From Streptomyces poriferorum (GTDB lineage: Bacteria; Actinomycetota; Actinomycetes; Streptomycetales; Streptomycetaceae), in contig NZ_JAELVH010000060.1 of NCBI RefSeq assembly GCF_019399235.1, forward strand, positions 1 to 52,215: a stretch of DNA of 52,215 bases, given 5' to 3'. Below, piece after piece: positions 1 to 8,366 of this stretch. The notes beneath the pieces are model-generated. The model ran no database searches, was not told the origin of the DNA, and worked only from the letters and a program-made list of their open reading frames with translations. A program made the translations under genes and the position numbers. Positions within the stretch are counted from its first letter, which is position 1. Each line of letters opens with the position of its first letter.

Positions 1-46
1 ATTACCCGAGGCGGGACCGGGTCCCCAGCGATTGCCCGAGGCGGGA
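1..46. repeat. 16-bp direct repeat and small hairpin downstream of dnaB
   Basis: The 16-mer ATTRCCCGAGGCGGGA occurs at 1-16 and again at 31-46, a 30-bp period, just past the dnaB stop codon. A short GGGAC/GTCCC hairpin (13-17 with 21-25) lies between the copies. This may be part of the dnaB transcription end or a short tandem duplication; nothing more can be said because the window starts here. Confidence 0.5.
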
Positions 47-79
47 TCGCCCGGGCCGGTTCGCCCGGAGCGGGGCTGC

Positions 80-1558
80 TCAGGTCTGCGCCATGTCCAC
101 GAAGCGCGAGTAGTGCCCCTGGAAGGCGACGGTGATCGTCGCCGTCGGACCGTTACGGTGCTTGGCCACGATCAGGTCCGCCTCGCCCGCACGCGGCGAC
201 TCCTTCTCGTAGGCGTCCTCACGGTGCAGCAGGATCACCATGTCGGCGTCCTGCTCGATCGATCCGGACTCACGAAGGTCGGAGACCATCGGCTTCTTGT
301 CGGTGCGCTGCTCGGGGCCACGGTTCAGCTGGGAGAGCGCGATGACGGGCAGCTGGAGTTCCTTGGCCAGCAGCTTGAGGTTTCGGGACATGTCCGAGAC
401 CTCCTGCTGACGGCTCTCGGCACGCTTCGAGCCACCGGACTGCATCAGCTGCAGATAGTCGATGACCACCAGCTTGAGGTCGTTGCGCTGCTTCAGACGA
501 CGGCACTTGGCCCGGATCTCCATCATGGAGAGGTTCGGGGAGTCGTCGATGTAGAGCGGGGCCGCGGAGACGTCGGGCATCCGCCGCGCCAGCCGGGTCC
601 AGTCCTCGTCGGTCATGGTGCCCGAGCGCATGTGGTGCAGCGCCACCCTCGCCTCGGCGGAGAGGAGACGCATCGCGATCTCGTTCCGCCCCATTTCGAG
701 GGAGAAGATCACACTGGGCAGGTTGCTCTTGATCGAGCAGGCGCGGGCGAAGTCCAGGGCGAGCGTGGACTTACCCATGGCCGGACGGGCCGCGATGACG
801 ACCATCTGGCCCGGGTGGAGGCCGTTGGTCAGGGCGTCGAGGTCGGTGAAACCGGTCGGTACACCGGTCATCTCGCCGCTGCGTGAACCGATCGCCTCGA
901 TCTCGTCGAGCGCGCCCTCCATGATGTCGCCCAGCGGCAGGTAGTCCTCGCTGGTGCGCTGCTCGGTGACGGCGTAGATCTCGGCCTGGGCGGAGTTGAC
1001 GATGTCGTCGACATCACCGTCGGCCGCGTATCCCATCTGCGTGATCTTCGTGCCGGCCTCGACGAGCCGCCGCAGGACGGCGCGCTCATGAACGATCTCC
1101 GCGTAGTACGAAGCGTTGGCCGCGGTCGGCACCGACTGGACCAGGGTGTGCAGATACGGGGCTCCACCCACCTTGGTGATCTCGCCGCGCTTGACCAGTT
1201 CGGCCGCCACCGTGATCGGGTCGGCCGGTTCGCCCTTGGCATAGAGGTCGAGGATCGCCTGGTAGACGGTCTCGTGCGCGGGCCGGTAGAAGTCGTGGCC
1301 CTTGATGATCTCCACGACATCGGCGATGGCGTCCTTGGACAGGAGCATGCCACCGAGGACGGACTGCTCCGCGTCCAGGTCCTGGGGCGGCACCCGCTCG
1401 AATCCGGAGGAACCGCCCTCCCAGTCGCTGCTCTCCCGGCCTCGCTCGTGCTGCTCGCCGCGGTCCCTGCTCTCACCCCGGCGCTGGCGGGAAACGGGCA
1501 GCCGGTCGCTGGGACCGGTGTCGGCCCAGGGATCGTCCAAAGGCTCGGGAATGCTCAT
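80..1558 (-). CDS. dnaB: Replicative DNA helicase DnaB
   Basis: DnaB is the hexameric 5'-3' helicase that unwinds DNA ahead of the replisome and recruits primase. The 492-residue protein has a hydrophilic arginine-rich N-terminal extension (about residues 10-50), the DnaB N-terminal domain from PPQDLDAEQSVLGG (57-70), a linker, and a RecA-like ATPase with Walker A ARPAMGKST (257-265), the VIDYLQLM Walker B strand and the ALSQLNRGPE region. No intein interrupts the Walker A. The start is the ATG at 1558, preceded by GGGAGGAGG; the frame stays open further upstream but without a better start. Its likely loader, DciA, is encoded about 39 kb away in this window. Confidence 0.97.
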   Translation of the reverse strand: MSIPEPLDDPWADTGPSDRLPVSRQRRGESRDRGEQHERGRESSDWEGGSSGFERVPPQDLDAEQSVLGGMLLSKDAIADVVEIIKGHDFYRPAHETVYQAILDLYAKGEPADPITVAAELVKRGEITKVGGAPYLHTLVQSVPTAANASYYAEIVHERAVLRRLVEAGTKITQMGYAADGDVDDIVNSAQAEIYAVTEQRTSEDYLPLGDIMEGALDEIEAIGSRSGEMTGVPTGFTDLDALTNGLHPGQMVVIAARPAMGKSTLALDFARACSIKSNLPSVIFSLEMGRNEIAMRLLSAEARVALHHMRSGTMTDEDWTRLARRMPDVSAAPLYIDDSPNLSMMEIRAKCRRLKQRNDLKLVVIDYLQLMQSGGSKRAESRQQEVSDMSRNLKLLAKELQLPVIALSQLNRGPEQRTDKKPMVSDLRESGSIEQDADMVILLHREDAYEKESPRAGEADLIVAKHRNGPTATITVAFQGHYSRFVDMAQT

Positions 1559-2017
1559 CCGGCCACCTCCTCCCGTCCGCTCCGCGGACCTAGCCGTGCC
1601 ACTCTTTCTTACGGCACGGCACCGACAAACAAGACGCCCGACTCCGGTTCCGGTGTGTCGGGTTCTGCGGGTTTCCAGGGCCGAAACGAGGTGTGGGCGC
1701 CGGACCACGTTAGGCGCCTCGGCACCGTCAGCCAATCTGGTTATCCACAGGGCATGTGGACGACGGACCAGATGCTGTGGAGAAGTCCGCAGAACCTGTG
1801 CACGGACCGGGGGACAGCACTGTGGACAAACTCATAGCCACGCCACCATCAGCGGCTTGACCTGCGCTTTCTCCATCCACGGGCTGTGGGGGAGAAAAAC
1901 TTTCCGAGTCAGCACAAGATCGTGGCAACCGGCACATGCCAGAACGTCACTCCGCGGTATTTGTAAGGATCGCAAAGGGCTTGCATCCATTACCTGTGGA
2001 AGATTAGATTGACTCCC
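1559..2017. other. dnaB / MATE divergent intergenic region with DnaA-box cluster
   Basis: This 459-bp gap separates dnaB (minus) from the MATE gene (plus). It is less GC-rich than its neighbours near 1850-2010. It holds perfect or near DnaA boxes at 1741-1749 (TTATCCACA), 1755-1763 (TGTGGACGA), 1776-1784 (TGTGGAGAA) and 1821-1829 (TGTGGACAA, the perfect Streptomyces box in reverse). A weaker match, TGTGGAAGA, lies at 1995-2003. It also carries the promoter proposed for the MATE gene. No gene is supported in it. Confidence 0.7.
1981..2010 (+). promoter_or_regulatory. Promoter for leaderless MATE transcript
   Basis: TTGCAT (1981-1986) and TAGATT (2005-2010) are 18 bp apart, matching the vegetative -35/-10 pattern. 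A start point about 7-8 nt after the -10 would fall at 2017-2018, the A of the ATG at 2018, which has no obvious Shine-Dalgarno sequence. Leaderless mRNAs are common in Streptomyces; their use here is inference. Confidence 0.55.
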
Positions 2018-3355
2018 ATGATCCAGGCACCGGCGACCCCGCCGTCACGTCGCGGGCGCCACGACCGCGAGATCATCGCGCTCGCCGTCCCCGCCTTCGG
2101 CGCCCTCGTGGCAGAGCCCCTTTTCGTGATGGTCGACAGTGCCATCGTCGGCCATCTCGGGACTCCGCAGCTGGCCGGTCTGGCCGTGGCCGCAGCCTTG
2201 CTGACGACCGCCGTGAGCGTCTTCGTCTTCCTCGCCTACGCGACCACCGCAGCCGTCGCACGACGGGTCGGCGCCGGCGATCTGCCGTCCGCGATCCGCC
2301 AGGGCATGGACGGCATCTGGCTGGCGATCCTGCTCGGCATCGCCGTCATCGCCCTGGCACTGCCCCTGGCCCCCTGGCTCGTCGAGGTGTTCGGTGCCTC
2401 CGACACCGCAGCCCCGTACGCGACCACCTACCTCCGGATCTCCAGCCTCGGCATCCCCGCGATGCTGGTGGTGCTGGCCGCGACCGGTGTGCTCCGGGGT
2501 CTGCAGAACACCCGCACCCCGCTCTATGTGGCCATCGGCGGATTCGCTGCCAACGGAGCCCTCAACGTAGGCCTCGTCTACGGCGCCGGACTCGGCATCG
2601 CAGGATCGGCCTGGGGCACGGTGCTCGCCCAGTTCGGCATGGCGGTCGCCTATCTCGTGGTCGTGGTCCGTGGCGCCCGGCGGCACGGGGCCTCACTGCG
2701 CCCCGACGCCGCCGGCATCAAGGCCAGCGCCCGGGCAGGCGTGCCCCTTCTGGTCCGCACGCTGTCGCTCCGCGCCGTCCTGCTCATCGCCACCGCCGTC
2801 GCCGCCCGGCTGGGCGACACCGACATCGCCGCGCACCAGATCATCCTGTCGCTGTGGAGCCTGATGGCCTTCGCGCTGGACGCCATCGCTATCGCGGGCC
2901 AGGCCATCATCGGGCGGTATCTGGGGGCCGGTGACACCAAGGGTGCCCGTGAGGCCTGCCGACGCATGGTGGAGTGGGGAATCGTCTCCGGTGTCGTGTT
3001 CGGAGCCCTGATCGTTCTGGCGCGTCCGCTGTTCGTCCCGCTCTTCACCAGCGACCAGTCCGTGCAGGACACGCTGCTCCCCGCCCTGCTGGTGGTTGCG
3101 CTGACCCAGCCGGTCGCCGGAGTCGTCTTCGTCCTGGACGGCGTACTGATGGGCGCCGGAGACGGGACCTATCTGGCCTGGGCCATGCTCGTGACCCTGG
3201 CGGTCTTCGCCCCGGCAGCCCTGCTGGTTCCAGTCCTCGGGGGCGGTCTGACCGCGCTGTGGTGCGCGATGGCCCTCATGATGCTCGTCCGCATGGCGAC
3301 GCTCTGGCTTCGCGCCCGCTCCGGCAGGTGGATGGTCACGGGCGCCACCCGGTGA
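2018..3355 (+). CDS. MATE family efflux transporter (DinF-like)
   Basis: This is an integral membrane exporter of the MATE class, which swaps cations (Na+ or H+) for drugs or metabolites. The 445-residue protein has about 12 hydrophobic segments in two halves. The opening motif IALAVPAFGALVAEPLFVM and the VDSAIVGHLG segment are typical of MATE/DinF proteins. I chose ATG 2018 because a good -10 hexamer ends 7 nt upstream; TTG 2009, three codons earlier, is the alternative. It stands alone, divergent from dnaB and followed by a parS cluster. The substrate cannot be told from sequence. Confidence 0.9.
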   Translation: MIQAPATPPSRRGRHDREIIALAVPAFGALVAEPLFVMVDSAIVGHLGTPQLAGLAVAAALLTTAVSVFVFLAYATTAAVARRVGAGDLPSAIRQGMDGIWLAILLGIAVIALALPLAPWLVEVFGASDTAAPYATTYLRISSLGIPAMLVVLAATGVLRGLQNTRTPLYVAIGGFAANGALNVGLVYGAGLGIAGSAWGTVLAQFGMAVAYLVVVVRGARRHGASLRPDAAGIKASARAGVPLLVRTLSLRAVLLIATAVAARLGDTDIAAHQIILSLWSLMAFALDAIAIAGQAIIGRYLGAGDTKGAREACRRMVEWGIVSGVVFGALIVLARPLFVPLFTSDQSVQDTLLPALLVVALTQPVAGVVFVLDGVLMGAGDGTYLAWAMLVTLAVFAPAALLVPVLGGGLTALWCAMALMMLVRMATLWLRARSGRWMVTGATR

Positions 3356-3373
3356 GCACACCGCGCCGGACCT

Positions 3374-3387
3374 GTTTCACGTGAAGA
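3374..3387. other. Degenerate parS site
   Basis: GTTTCACGTGAAGA matches the Streptomyces parS consensus GTTTCACGTGAAAC at 12 of 14 positions. It is the first of three parS-like elements in 81 bp after the MATE gene; its flank GGACCTGTTTCAC is repeated in inverted form at the third site. Confidence 0.6.
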
Positions 3388-3417
3388 GCCATCCCGATTC
3401 CCGCAAAGACCGGGCCC

Positions 3418-3431
3418 GTTTCACGTGGAAC
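3418..3431. other. Near-perfect parS site in a hairpin
   Basis: GTTTCACGTGGAAC has one mismatch to parS. It sits between inverted arms CGGGCCCGTT (3411-3420) and AACGGGCCCG (3429-3438), so it is also a likely transcription-terminating hairpin for the MATE gene. Confidence 0.75.
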
Positions 3432-3440
3432 GGGCCCGCC

Positions 3441-3454
3441 GTTTCACGTGAAAC
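3441..3454. other. parS: parS site (perfect)
   Basis: GTTTCACGTGAAAC is an exact match to the ParB-binding parS palindrome of Streptomyces. ParB, encoded in this window, loads here and spreads to form the segregation complex. It is the farthest perfect site from oriC in the window, about 33 kb from its centre. Confidence 0.93.
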
Positions 3455-3474
3455 AGGTCCGCCCCGGCAACGGC

Positions 3475-3505
3475 GAAGGGCCGCACCCTCAGGGTGCGGC
3501 CCTTC
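3475..3505 (-). terminator. Terminator of the rpsF-ssb-rpsR-rplI operon
   Basis: There is a perfect inverted repeat with 15-bp arms, GAAGGGCCGCACCCT (3475-3489) and its complement (3491-3505), around one central base. It lies 25 bp past the rplI stop. As is usual in Streptomyces it lacks a strong U tract. It could also stop read-through from the MATE side. Confidence 0.85.
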
Positions 3506-3530
3506 ACTGTTCTGCTGAGGTGCGGCCCAA

Positions 3531-3977
3531 TCAGGCAGCAACAACCTCGACGCCGAGCTTCGCAGCGACCTCGGGGTGCAGACGCACGGACACCTGGTGT
3601 CCGCCGAGCGTCTTGATCGGCGAGCCGAGCTCGACGCGACGCTTGTCGACATCCGGGCCACCGGCGGCCTTGATCGCCGAAGCGATGTCGGCCGGGGTGA
3701 CAGAGCCGAAGAGACGGCCGGCGTCGCCGGAGCGAACGGCCAGACGGACCTTCACGGCCTCGAGCTTGGACTTGATCTCGTTGGCCTGCTCGATCGTGGC
3801 GATCTCGTGGATCTTGCGGGCGCGGCGGATCTGCGCCACGTCCTTCTCGCCACCCTTGGTCCAGCGGATGGCAAAGCCACGCGGAACCAGGTAGTTACGG
3901 GCGTACCCGTCCTTGACGTCAACGACGTCGCCTGCAGCACCGAGGCCGGAGACCTCGTGGGTGAGGATGATCTTCAT
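3531..3977 (-). CDS. rplI: 50S ribosomal protein L9
   Basis: L9 binds 23S rRNA at the base of the L1 stalk region and helps reading-frame maintenance. The 148-residue product opens with the L9 signature [19 protein letters not shown] and [15 protein letters not shown], followed by the long connecting helix and the C-terminal domain with [12 protein letters not shown]. Length is normal for the family. It is the last gene of the rpsF-ssb-rpsR-rplI operon, 18 bp after rpsR, and is followed by a strong hairpin. Confidence 0.98.
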   Translation of the reverse strand: MKIILTHEVSGLGAAGDVVDVKDGYARNYLVPRGFAIRWTKGGEKDVAQIRRARKIHEIATIEQANEIKSKLEAVKVRLAVRSGDAGRLFGSVTPADIASAIKAAGGPDVDKRRVELGSPIKTLGGHQVSVRLHPEVAAKLGVEVVAA

Positions 3978-3995
3978 GATTCGGTCACCCTTCCC

Positions 3996-4232
3996 TTATC
4001 GCGCGGTGGACGTGTAGGGCAGCAGCGCCATCTCACGGCTGTTCTTGACTGCCGTGGCGACGTCACGCTGATGCTGCGTGCAGTTGCCGGTGACGCGGCG
4101 GGCACGGATCTTGCCGCGGTCGGAAATGAACTTCCGCAGCATGTTCGTGTCCTTGTAGTCCACGTACTGGGTCTTGTCCTTGCAGAACGCGCAGACCTTC
4201 TTCTTAGGCTTGCGCACAGGCGGCTTCGCCAT
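3996..4232 (-). CDS. rpsR: 30S ribosomal protein S18
   Basis: S18 pairs with S6 on the platform of the small subunit. The 78-residue protein starts [12 protein letters not shown]. It contains the zinc-type S18 features CAFCKDK, then [17 protein letters not shown] and [19 protein letters not shown]; two cysteines lie near the N-terminus and one in the GNCTQHQ segment. Such Cys-containing forms are known as the C+ paralogue; Streptomyces also carries zinc-independent copies elsewhere. It lies 43 bp after ssb in the S6-SSB-S18-L9 operon. Confidence 0.97.
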   Translation of the reverse strand: MAKPPVRKPKKKVCAFCKDKTQYVDYKDTNMLRKFISDRGKIRARRVTGNCTQHQRDVATAVKNSREMALLPYTSTAR

Positions 4233-4275
4233 GGTGTTTCTCCTGTGTGATCAAGAAGTGGGGGTACGAGCTGCC

Positions 4276-4893
4276 CTAGAAGGGAGGCTCGTCCGAGTAG
4301 CCGCCGCCAGAACCGCCGGAACCGCCGGAGCTTCCGCCCCAACCGCCTCCGCCGCTCTGCTGGCCCCCGCCCTGCTGGCCGCCGGCCGGCGCGCTCGTGG
4401 CCCACGGGTCGTCGGCGGGAGCACCGCCACCACCCTGCTGGCCACCAGCACCGGGACCGCCGCCCCAGTTACCGCCACCCTGCTGGCCGCCGCCGTATCC
4501 ACCCTGGCCGCCGCCCTGGCCACCGCGACCGGTGGTCTTGGTGACCTTGGCAGTCGCGCTCTTGAGACTGGGGCCGACTTCCTCGACGTCCAGCTCGTAG
4601 ACCGTGCGCTTAACACCCTCGCGGTCTTCGTACGACCGCTGCTTCAGCCGGCCCTGCACGACAACGCGCATGCCTCGCGTGAGCGACTCGGCGACGTTCT
4701 CCGCCGCCTGACGCCAGACCGAGCAGGTGAGGAACAGGCCTTCGCCGTCCTTCCACTCATTGGTCTGCCGGTCGAAGATGCGGGGTGTGGACGCGACGCG
4801 GAACTTCGCGACCGCCGCACCGGACGGGGTGAAGCGCAGCTCGGGGTCGTCGACGAGATTGCCGACGACCGTGATGACGGTCTCGCCTGCCAT
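4276..4893 (-). CDS. ssb: Single-stranded DNA-binding protein
   Basis: SSB coats and protects single-stranded DNA at forks and during repair. The 205-residue protein has an N-terminal OB fold (about 1-110: [19 protein letters not shown], the FFxTCSVWR-like [18 protein letters not shown] segment), then a flexible Gly/Gln-rich tail (about 120-195), and ends in the acidic tip SDEPPF that recruits partner proteins. The tail is typical of Streptomyces SsbA. It sits between rpsF (74 bp upstream) and rpsR in the ribosomal operon, which ties SSB supply to growth. Confidence 0.97.
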   Translation of the reverse strand: MAGETVITVVGNLVDDPELRFTPSGAAVAKFRVASTPRIFDRQTNEWKDGEGLFLTCSVWRQAAENVAESLTRGMRVVVQGRLKQRSYEDREGVKRTVYELDVEEVGPSLKSATAKVTKTTGRGGQGGGQGGYGGGQQGGGNWGGGPGAGGQQGGGGAPADDPWATSAPAGGQQGGGQQSGGGGWGGSSGGSGGSGGGYSDEPPF

Positions 4894-4967
4894 GGATGAA
4901 CCTCTCGGCGGGGATTGCTTCTGGCTGCTTGCTGCTACTCGAACCCGATGACCACTGAGCTAGAAGC

Positions 4968-5258
4968 TCAGTGGATCTCGGGACGGAGGACCTTGGTCCG
5001 GAGGACCGACTCGTTCAGGTTCATCTGGCGGTCGAGCTCCTTGACGACCGCAGGCTGGGCCTGCAGGTCGATGACCGAGTAGATGCCCTCGGGCTTCTTC
5101 TTGATCTCGTAAGCGAGCCGACGACGGCCCCAGGTGTCGACCTTCTCAACCTTTCCTTCGCCCTCACGGACGACGGAGAGGAAGTTCTCGATCAGCGGGG
5201 AGACTGCTCGCTCCTCGAGATCGGGGTCGAGGATGACCATCACCTCGTAGTGACGCAT
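4968..5258 (-). CDS. rpsF: 30S ribosomal protein S6
   Basis: S6 forms a heterodimer with S18 on the 30S platform. The 96-residue product begins [17 protein letters not shown], carries the S6 core [17 protein letters not shown], and has the expected length. The frame stays open far upstream, but the ATG at 5258 is set by the very strong ribosome binding site AAAGGAGGT just before it. It is the first gene of the rpsF-ssb-rpsR-rplI operon. Confidence 0.98.
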   Translation of the reverse strand: MRHYEVMVILDPDLEERAVSPLIENFLSVVREGEGKVEKVDTWGRRRLAYEIKKKPEGIYSVIDLQAQPAVVKELDRQMNLNESVLRTKVLRPEIH

Positions 5259-5286
5259 GTGGAACCCACCTCCTTTGGACTCAGCG

Positions 5287-5305
5287 GCCACGGTCGTTCC
5301 GTGGC
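5287..5305 (-). promoter_or_regulatory. Leader hairpin upstream of rpsF
   Basis: GCCACGG (5287-5293) and CCGTGGC (5299-5305) form a 7-bp stem with a 5-nt loop, about 30 nt upstream of the rpsF start. In many bacteria an S6:S18 complex represses this operon through a leader hairpin; whether this hairpin is such a site cannot be told by eye. The adjacent 5306-5537 region carries the divergent control sequences for rpsF and the small membrane protein gene. Confidence 0.35.
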
Positions 5306-5537
5306 AGGAGGGTCGTGATGCGTAAGCAACAGTGTCTCCGAGTAGAACAGCCGCCACTGACAACGCCCTCCTTCGAGAAGGGGCTGACTGTGCTGGCCTG
5401 GGCAGACACCGGTGCAGACCGTCCAGAGTACCTGTAGACAGGCTTCCGGTTGAAATCCGGTGGTCAGGAGACGCAATCTGTACACATCGGGTGTGAGCGG
5501 CGCCACGACGCGCCGCCTTTCGGCCAGGAGGTACTCC

Positions 5538-5858
5538 ATGGCACAAGCAATGCGATCCCGCCCCCGCTCGTCCGTCTCCCTCTTCGCGACGGACGGCAAG
5601 CCCCACCCGCTCCAGGACACCCTGGTGGCGGTGACGGTGGCTCTCGGCGCCCTCGCGTTCGTGACGGCGATGTTCCACAGCCTGCATCTGATCAGCTCGT
5701 GGGCCGGACTCGTCGGAATCATCACAGGCGGATACGGGCTGTACATCTCCGCCACCACACGGGAACGGTTCCCGCTGCTGGTCGGCATGGGCGCGGCCGG
5801 CCTCGGGTTCTTCCTGGGCATGGCCCACGGCGGACTCTTCGGCGGCGTGATCAGCTGA
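5538..5858 (+). CDS. Small conserved Streptomyces membrane protein
   Basis: The 106-residue protein has a basic N-terminus ([11 protein letters not shown]) and about three hydrophobic segments: residues 28-48, 52-70 and 80-102, the last rich in Gly. I do not recognise a functional family. The start is the ATG at 5538, with AGGAGG 6 nt upstream; the same frame is open further upstream but lacks a ribosome binding site there. It is conserved in position between rpsF and femX in Streptomyces. A membrane-associated role is all that can be inferred. A terminator follows. Confidence 0.8.
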   Translation: MAQAMRSRPRSSVSLFATDGKPHPLQDTLVAVTVALGALAFVTAMFHSLHLISSWAGLVGIITGGYGLYISATTRERFPLLVGMGAAGLGFFLGMAHGGLFGGVIS

Positions 5859-5890
5859 CCGCGGCGCAGCAGCCTCCCGGGCAGCCTGCG

Positions 5891-5920
5891 GGGCGGCCCC
5901 ATCCACGGACGGGGCCGCCC
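5891..5920 (+). terminator. Terminator after small membrane protein gene
   Basis: GGGCGGCCCC (5891-5900) and GGGGCCGCCC (5911-5920) form a 10-bp GC stem with a 10-nt loop, 32 bp past the stop codon. Confidence 0.8.
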
Positions 5921-6047
5921 TGTACGCCGTACCGGGACCGCACGGGTACGACGGGGCCAGACCGCGCGCTTCCCGGTCACAGTAGGCTTCGGCGCGAGAG
6001 CCGGAGCCCCTGACCCATGGGGACACACCTGCCGAGGAGCGCCCCGC

Positions 6048-7166
6048 ATGAGCCTGACCCTGAGGACCATCAGCCGAGAGCAGCATCTGGCGTACATCCA
6101 GAGTCTGCCCGCGGCCAGTCACATGCAGGTCCCGGCATGGGCGGATGTGAAGGCCGAGTGGCGCTCGGAGAGTCTGGGCTGGTTCGACAAGGGCGGCCAG
6201 CTCGTCGGCGCCGGCCTGGTCCTCTACCGGCAGCTGCCCAAGATCAAGCGATACCTCGCGTATCTGCCCGAGGGCCCGGTCATCAACTGGTACGCCCCCA
6301 ATCTGAACGACTGGCTGCAGCCGATGCTGGCGCATCTCAAGCAGCAGGGTGCCTTCTCCGTGAAGATGGGCCCGCCGGTCGTCATCCGCCGCTGGGACGC
6401 CGCCGCCATCAAGGCCGGCATCCAGGACCCGGACGTGAAGCGTCTGCGCGACGTCGAGGCCACCCACATCGAGCCGCGTGCCTTCGAAGTCGCGGACCGG
6501 CTGCGGAAGATGGGCTGGCAGCAGGGCGAGGACGGCGGCGCCGGATTCGGTGACGTACAGCCTCGCTACATCTTCCAGGTGCCGCTGGCCAACCGCTCCC
6601 TCGAAGACGTGCACAAGGGCTTCAACCAGCTCTGGCGGCGCAACATCAAGAAGGCCGAGAAGGCCGGTGTCGAGGTCGTCCAGGGCAGCTACGCGGAGCT
6701 CGCCGAGTGGCAGCGCCTCTACGAGATCACGGCGGAGCGCGACCACTTCCGCCCGCGTCCGCTCGGCTACTTCCAGCGCATGTGGACGGCCCTCAACAAC
6801 GAGGACCCCAACCGGATGCGGCTCTATTTCGCCCGTCACGAGGGCGAGAACGTCGCGGCCGCGACCATGCTGATCGTGGGCGGGCACGTCTGGTACTCGT
6901 ACGGCGCCTCGGCCAACCACAAGCGCGAGGTCCGTCCCTCGAACGCGATGCAGTGGCGGATGCTGCGCGACGCGTACGCGATGGGCGCCACGGTCTACGA
7001 CCTGCGCGGCATCTCCGACTCGCTGGACGAGACCGATCACCTCTTCGGCCTGATCCAGTTCAAGGTGGGCACCGGCGGCCAGGCCGCGGAGTACCTCGGT
7101 GAGTGGGACTTCCCGCTCAACAAGCTGCTGCACAAGGCTCTCGACATCTACATGTCACGCCGCTGA
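6048..7166 (+). CDS. femX: FemX/FemAB-type peptidoglycan aminoacyltransferase
   Basis: FemAB-family enzymes use aminoacyl-tRNA to add amino acids to the peptide side chain of lipid-linked peptidoglycan precursors. In Streptomyces coelicolor the FemX at this locus adds the glycine bridge and is essential. The 372-residue protein carries two GNAT-like halves. Recognisable segments are [47 protein letters not shown] and [28 protein letters not shown], the last being the conserved C-terminal FemAB motif. The start ATG follows GAGGAG. It precedes an alanine racemase-like gene, and a PBP lies nearby, which suits a wall role. Confidence 0.93.
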   Translation: MSLTLRTISREQHLAYIQSLPAASHMQVPAWADVKAEWRSESLGWFDKGGQLVGAGLVLYRQLPKIKRYLAYLPEGPVINWYAPNLNDWLQPMLAHLKQQGAFSVKMGPPVVIRRWDAAAIKAGIQDPDVKRLRDVEATHIEPRAFEVADRLRKMGWQQGEDGGAGFGDVQPRYIFQVPLANRSLEDVHKGFNQLWRRNIKKAEKAGVEVVQGSYAELAEWQRLYEITAERDHFRPRPLGYFQRMWTALNNEDPNRMRLYFARHEGENVAAATMLIVGGHVWYSYGASANHKREVRPSNAMQWRMLRDAYAMGATVYDLRGISDSLDETDHLFGLIQFKVGTGGQAAEYLGEWDFPLNKLLHKALDIYMSRR

Positions 7167-7299
7167 TCCGCCGCGCAAGGCTGACGAAACCGGCTTTATT
7201 CGTTTCAATGGGCTCTTCCGGCAGGACCTGAGAAGGCGCTTCCGGAGCACCGCACACCACCGACACCACCGCAGCCACCAGAAAGGTTCCGGACCGGCC

Positions 7300-8331
7300 A
7301 TGGCGCTCTCCCTGTACGTCGACACCGCGCGCTGGCGGGCGCACCAGAAATCCGTGCTCGACCAGTTCCCCGGCCTCGTACCGGTCTGCAAGGGCAACGG
7401 GTACGGCTTCGGCCACGAGCGGCTGGCCGACGAGGCCATCCGCTTCGGCTCCGACATCCTCGCGGTCGGCACCACCTACGAAGCGGCCCGTATCAAGGAC
7501 TGGTTCAGCGGTGATCTGCTGGTGCTCACGCCGTTCCGGCGGGGCGAGGAGCCGGTGCCGCTGCCCGACCGGGTCATCCGCTCCGTCTCATCCGTGGACG
7601 GCGTGCACGCCCTGGTGGGCGCCCGTGTCGTCATCGAGTGCATGAGCTCGATGAAGCGCCACGGCGTCAAGGAGGAGGAGCTCGGGCAGCTGCACGCCGC
7701 CATCGAGGACGTACGTCTCGAGGGTTTCGCCCTGCACCTGCCGCTGGACCGCACGGACGGCTCGGACGCGGTCGAGGAGGTCATCGCCTGGATGGACCGT
7801 CTCCGGGCTGCCCGGCTGCCGCTGCACACGATGTTCGTGAGCCATCTGCGCGCCGAGGAGCTGGGCCGGCTGCAGCAGCAGTTCCCGCAGACCCGCTTCC
7901 GCGCCCGCATCGGCACCCGGCTGTGGCTGGGCGACCACGAGGCGACGGAGTACCGGGGCGCGGTGCTCGACGTCACGCGCGTCGTCAAGGGCGACAGGTT
8001 CGGCTACCGGCAGCAGAAGGCCGCCTCCGACGGCTGGCTCGTCGTCGTCGCGGGCGGCACGTCGCACGGCGTGGGCCTGGAGGCTCCGAAGGCGCTGCAC
8101 GGTGTGATGCCGCGCGCCAAGGGAGTGGCGCGGGCGGGTCTCGCCACCGTCAACCGCAACCTGTCGCCGTTCGTCTGGGCCGGCAAGCAGCGCTGGTTCG
8201 CCGAGCCGCCGCACATGCAGGTGTCGATCCTGTTCGTCCCCTCGGACGCGGAGGAGCCGCGGGTGGGCGACGAACTGGTGGCCCATCTGCGTCACACGAC
8301 GACCCAGTTCGACCGGCTCGTCGACCGCTGA
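7300..8331 (+). CDS. Alanine racemase-like PLP-dependent protein
   Basis: The 343-residue protein looks like a fold-type III PLP enzyme. Residues 28-38, VPVCKGNGYGFG, correspond to the V-K-A-N-A-Y-G-H-G motif of alanine racemase, so Lys31 should bind PLP. Later it has IGTRLWLGD and a C-terminal beta domain as in alanine racemases. It is a little shorter than bona fide Alr (about 370) and diverged. It probably acts on an amino acid or a wall precursor alongside FemX, 133 bp upstream. The start is the ATG at 7300 after GAAAGG. The substrate is unknown; the PLP fold is secure. Confidence 0.82.
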   Translation: MALSLYVDTARWRAHQKSVLDQFPGLVPVCKGNGYGFGHERLADEAIRFGSDILAVGTTYEAARIKDWFSGDLLVLTPFRRGEEPVPLPDRVIRSVSSVDGVHALVGARVVIECMSSMKRHGVKEEELGQLHAAIEDVRLEGFALHLPLDRTDGSDAVEEVIAWMDRLRAARLPLHTMFVSHLRAEELGRLQQQFPQTRFRARIGTRLWLGDHEATEYRGAVLDVTRVVKGDRFGYRQQKAASDGWLVVVAGGTSHGVGLEAPKALHGVMPRAKGVARAGLATVNRNLSPFVWAGKQRWFAEPPHMQVSILFVPSDAEEPRVGDELVAHLRHTTTQFDRLVDR

Positions 8332-8343
8332 GGCCCCGGGCCG

Positions 8344-8366
8344 CCGGTCGCTCAGTCGGCGACCGG
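8344..8366. terminator. Bidirectional terminator between convergent genes
   Basis: CCGGTCGC (8344-8351) and GCGACCGG (8359-8366) form an 8-bp stem over a 7-nt loop that contains the stop codon of the minus-strand glycosyltransferase. The two genes converge with only 20 bp between stop codons. Confidence 0.65.

Noticed and set aside
4968..7133. Open frame of 721 codons on the minus strand across rpsF, the small membrane protein and femX
   Set aside because: Only its last 96 codons are real (rpsF). The rest is antisense to femX and its predicted protein has no family features; long antisense frames are normal at this GC content.
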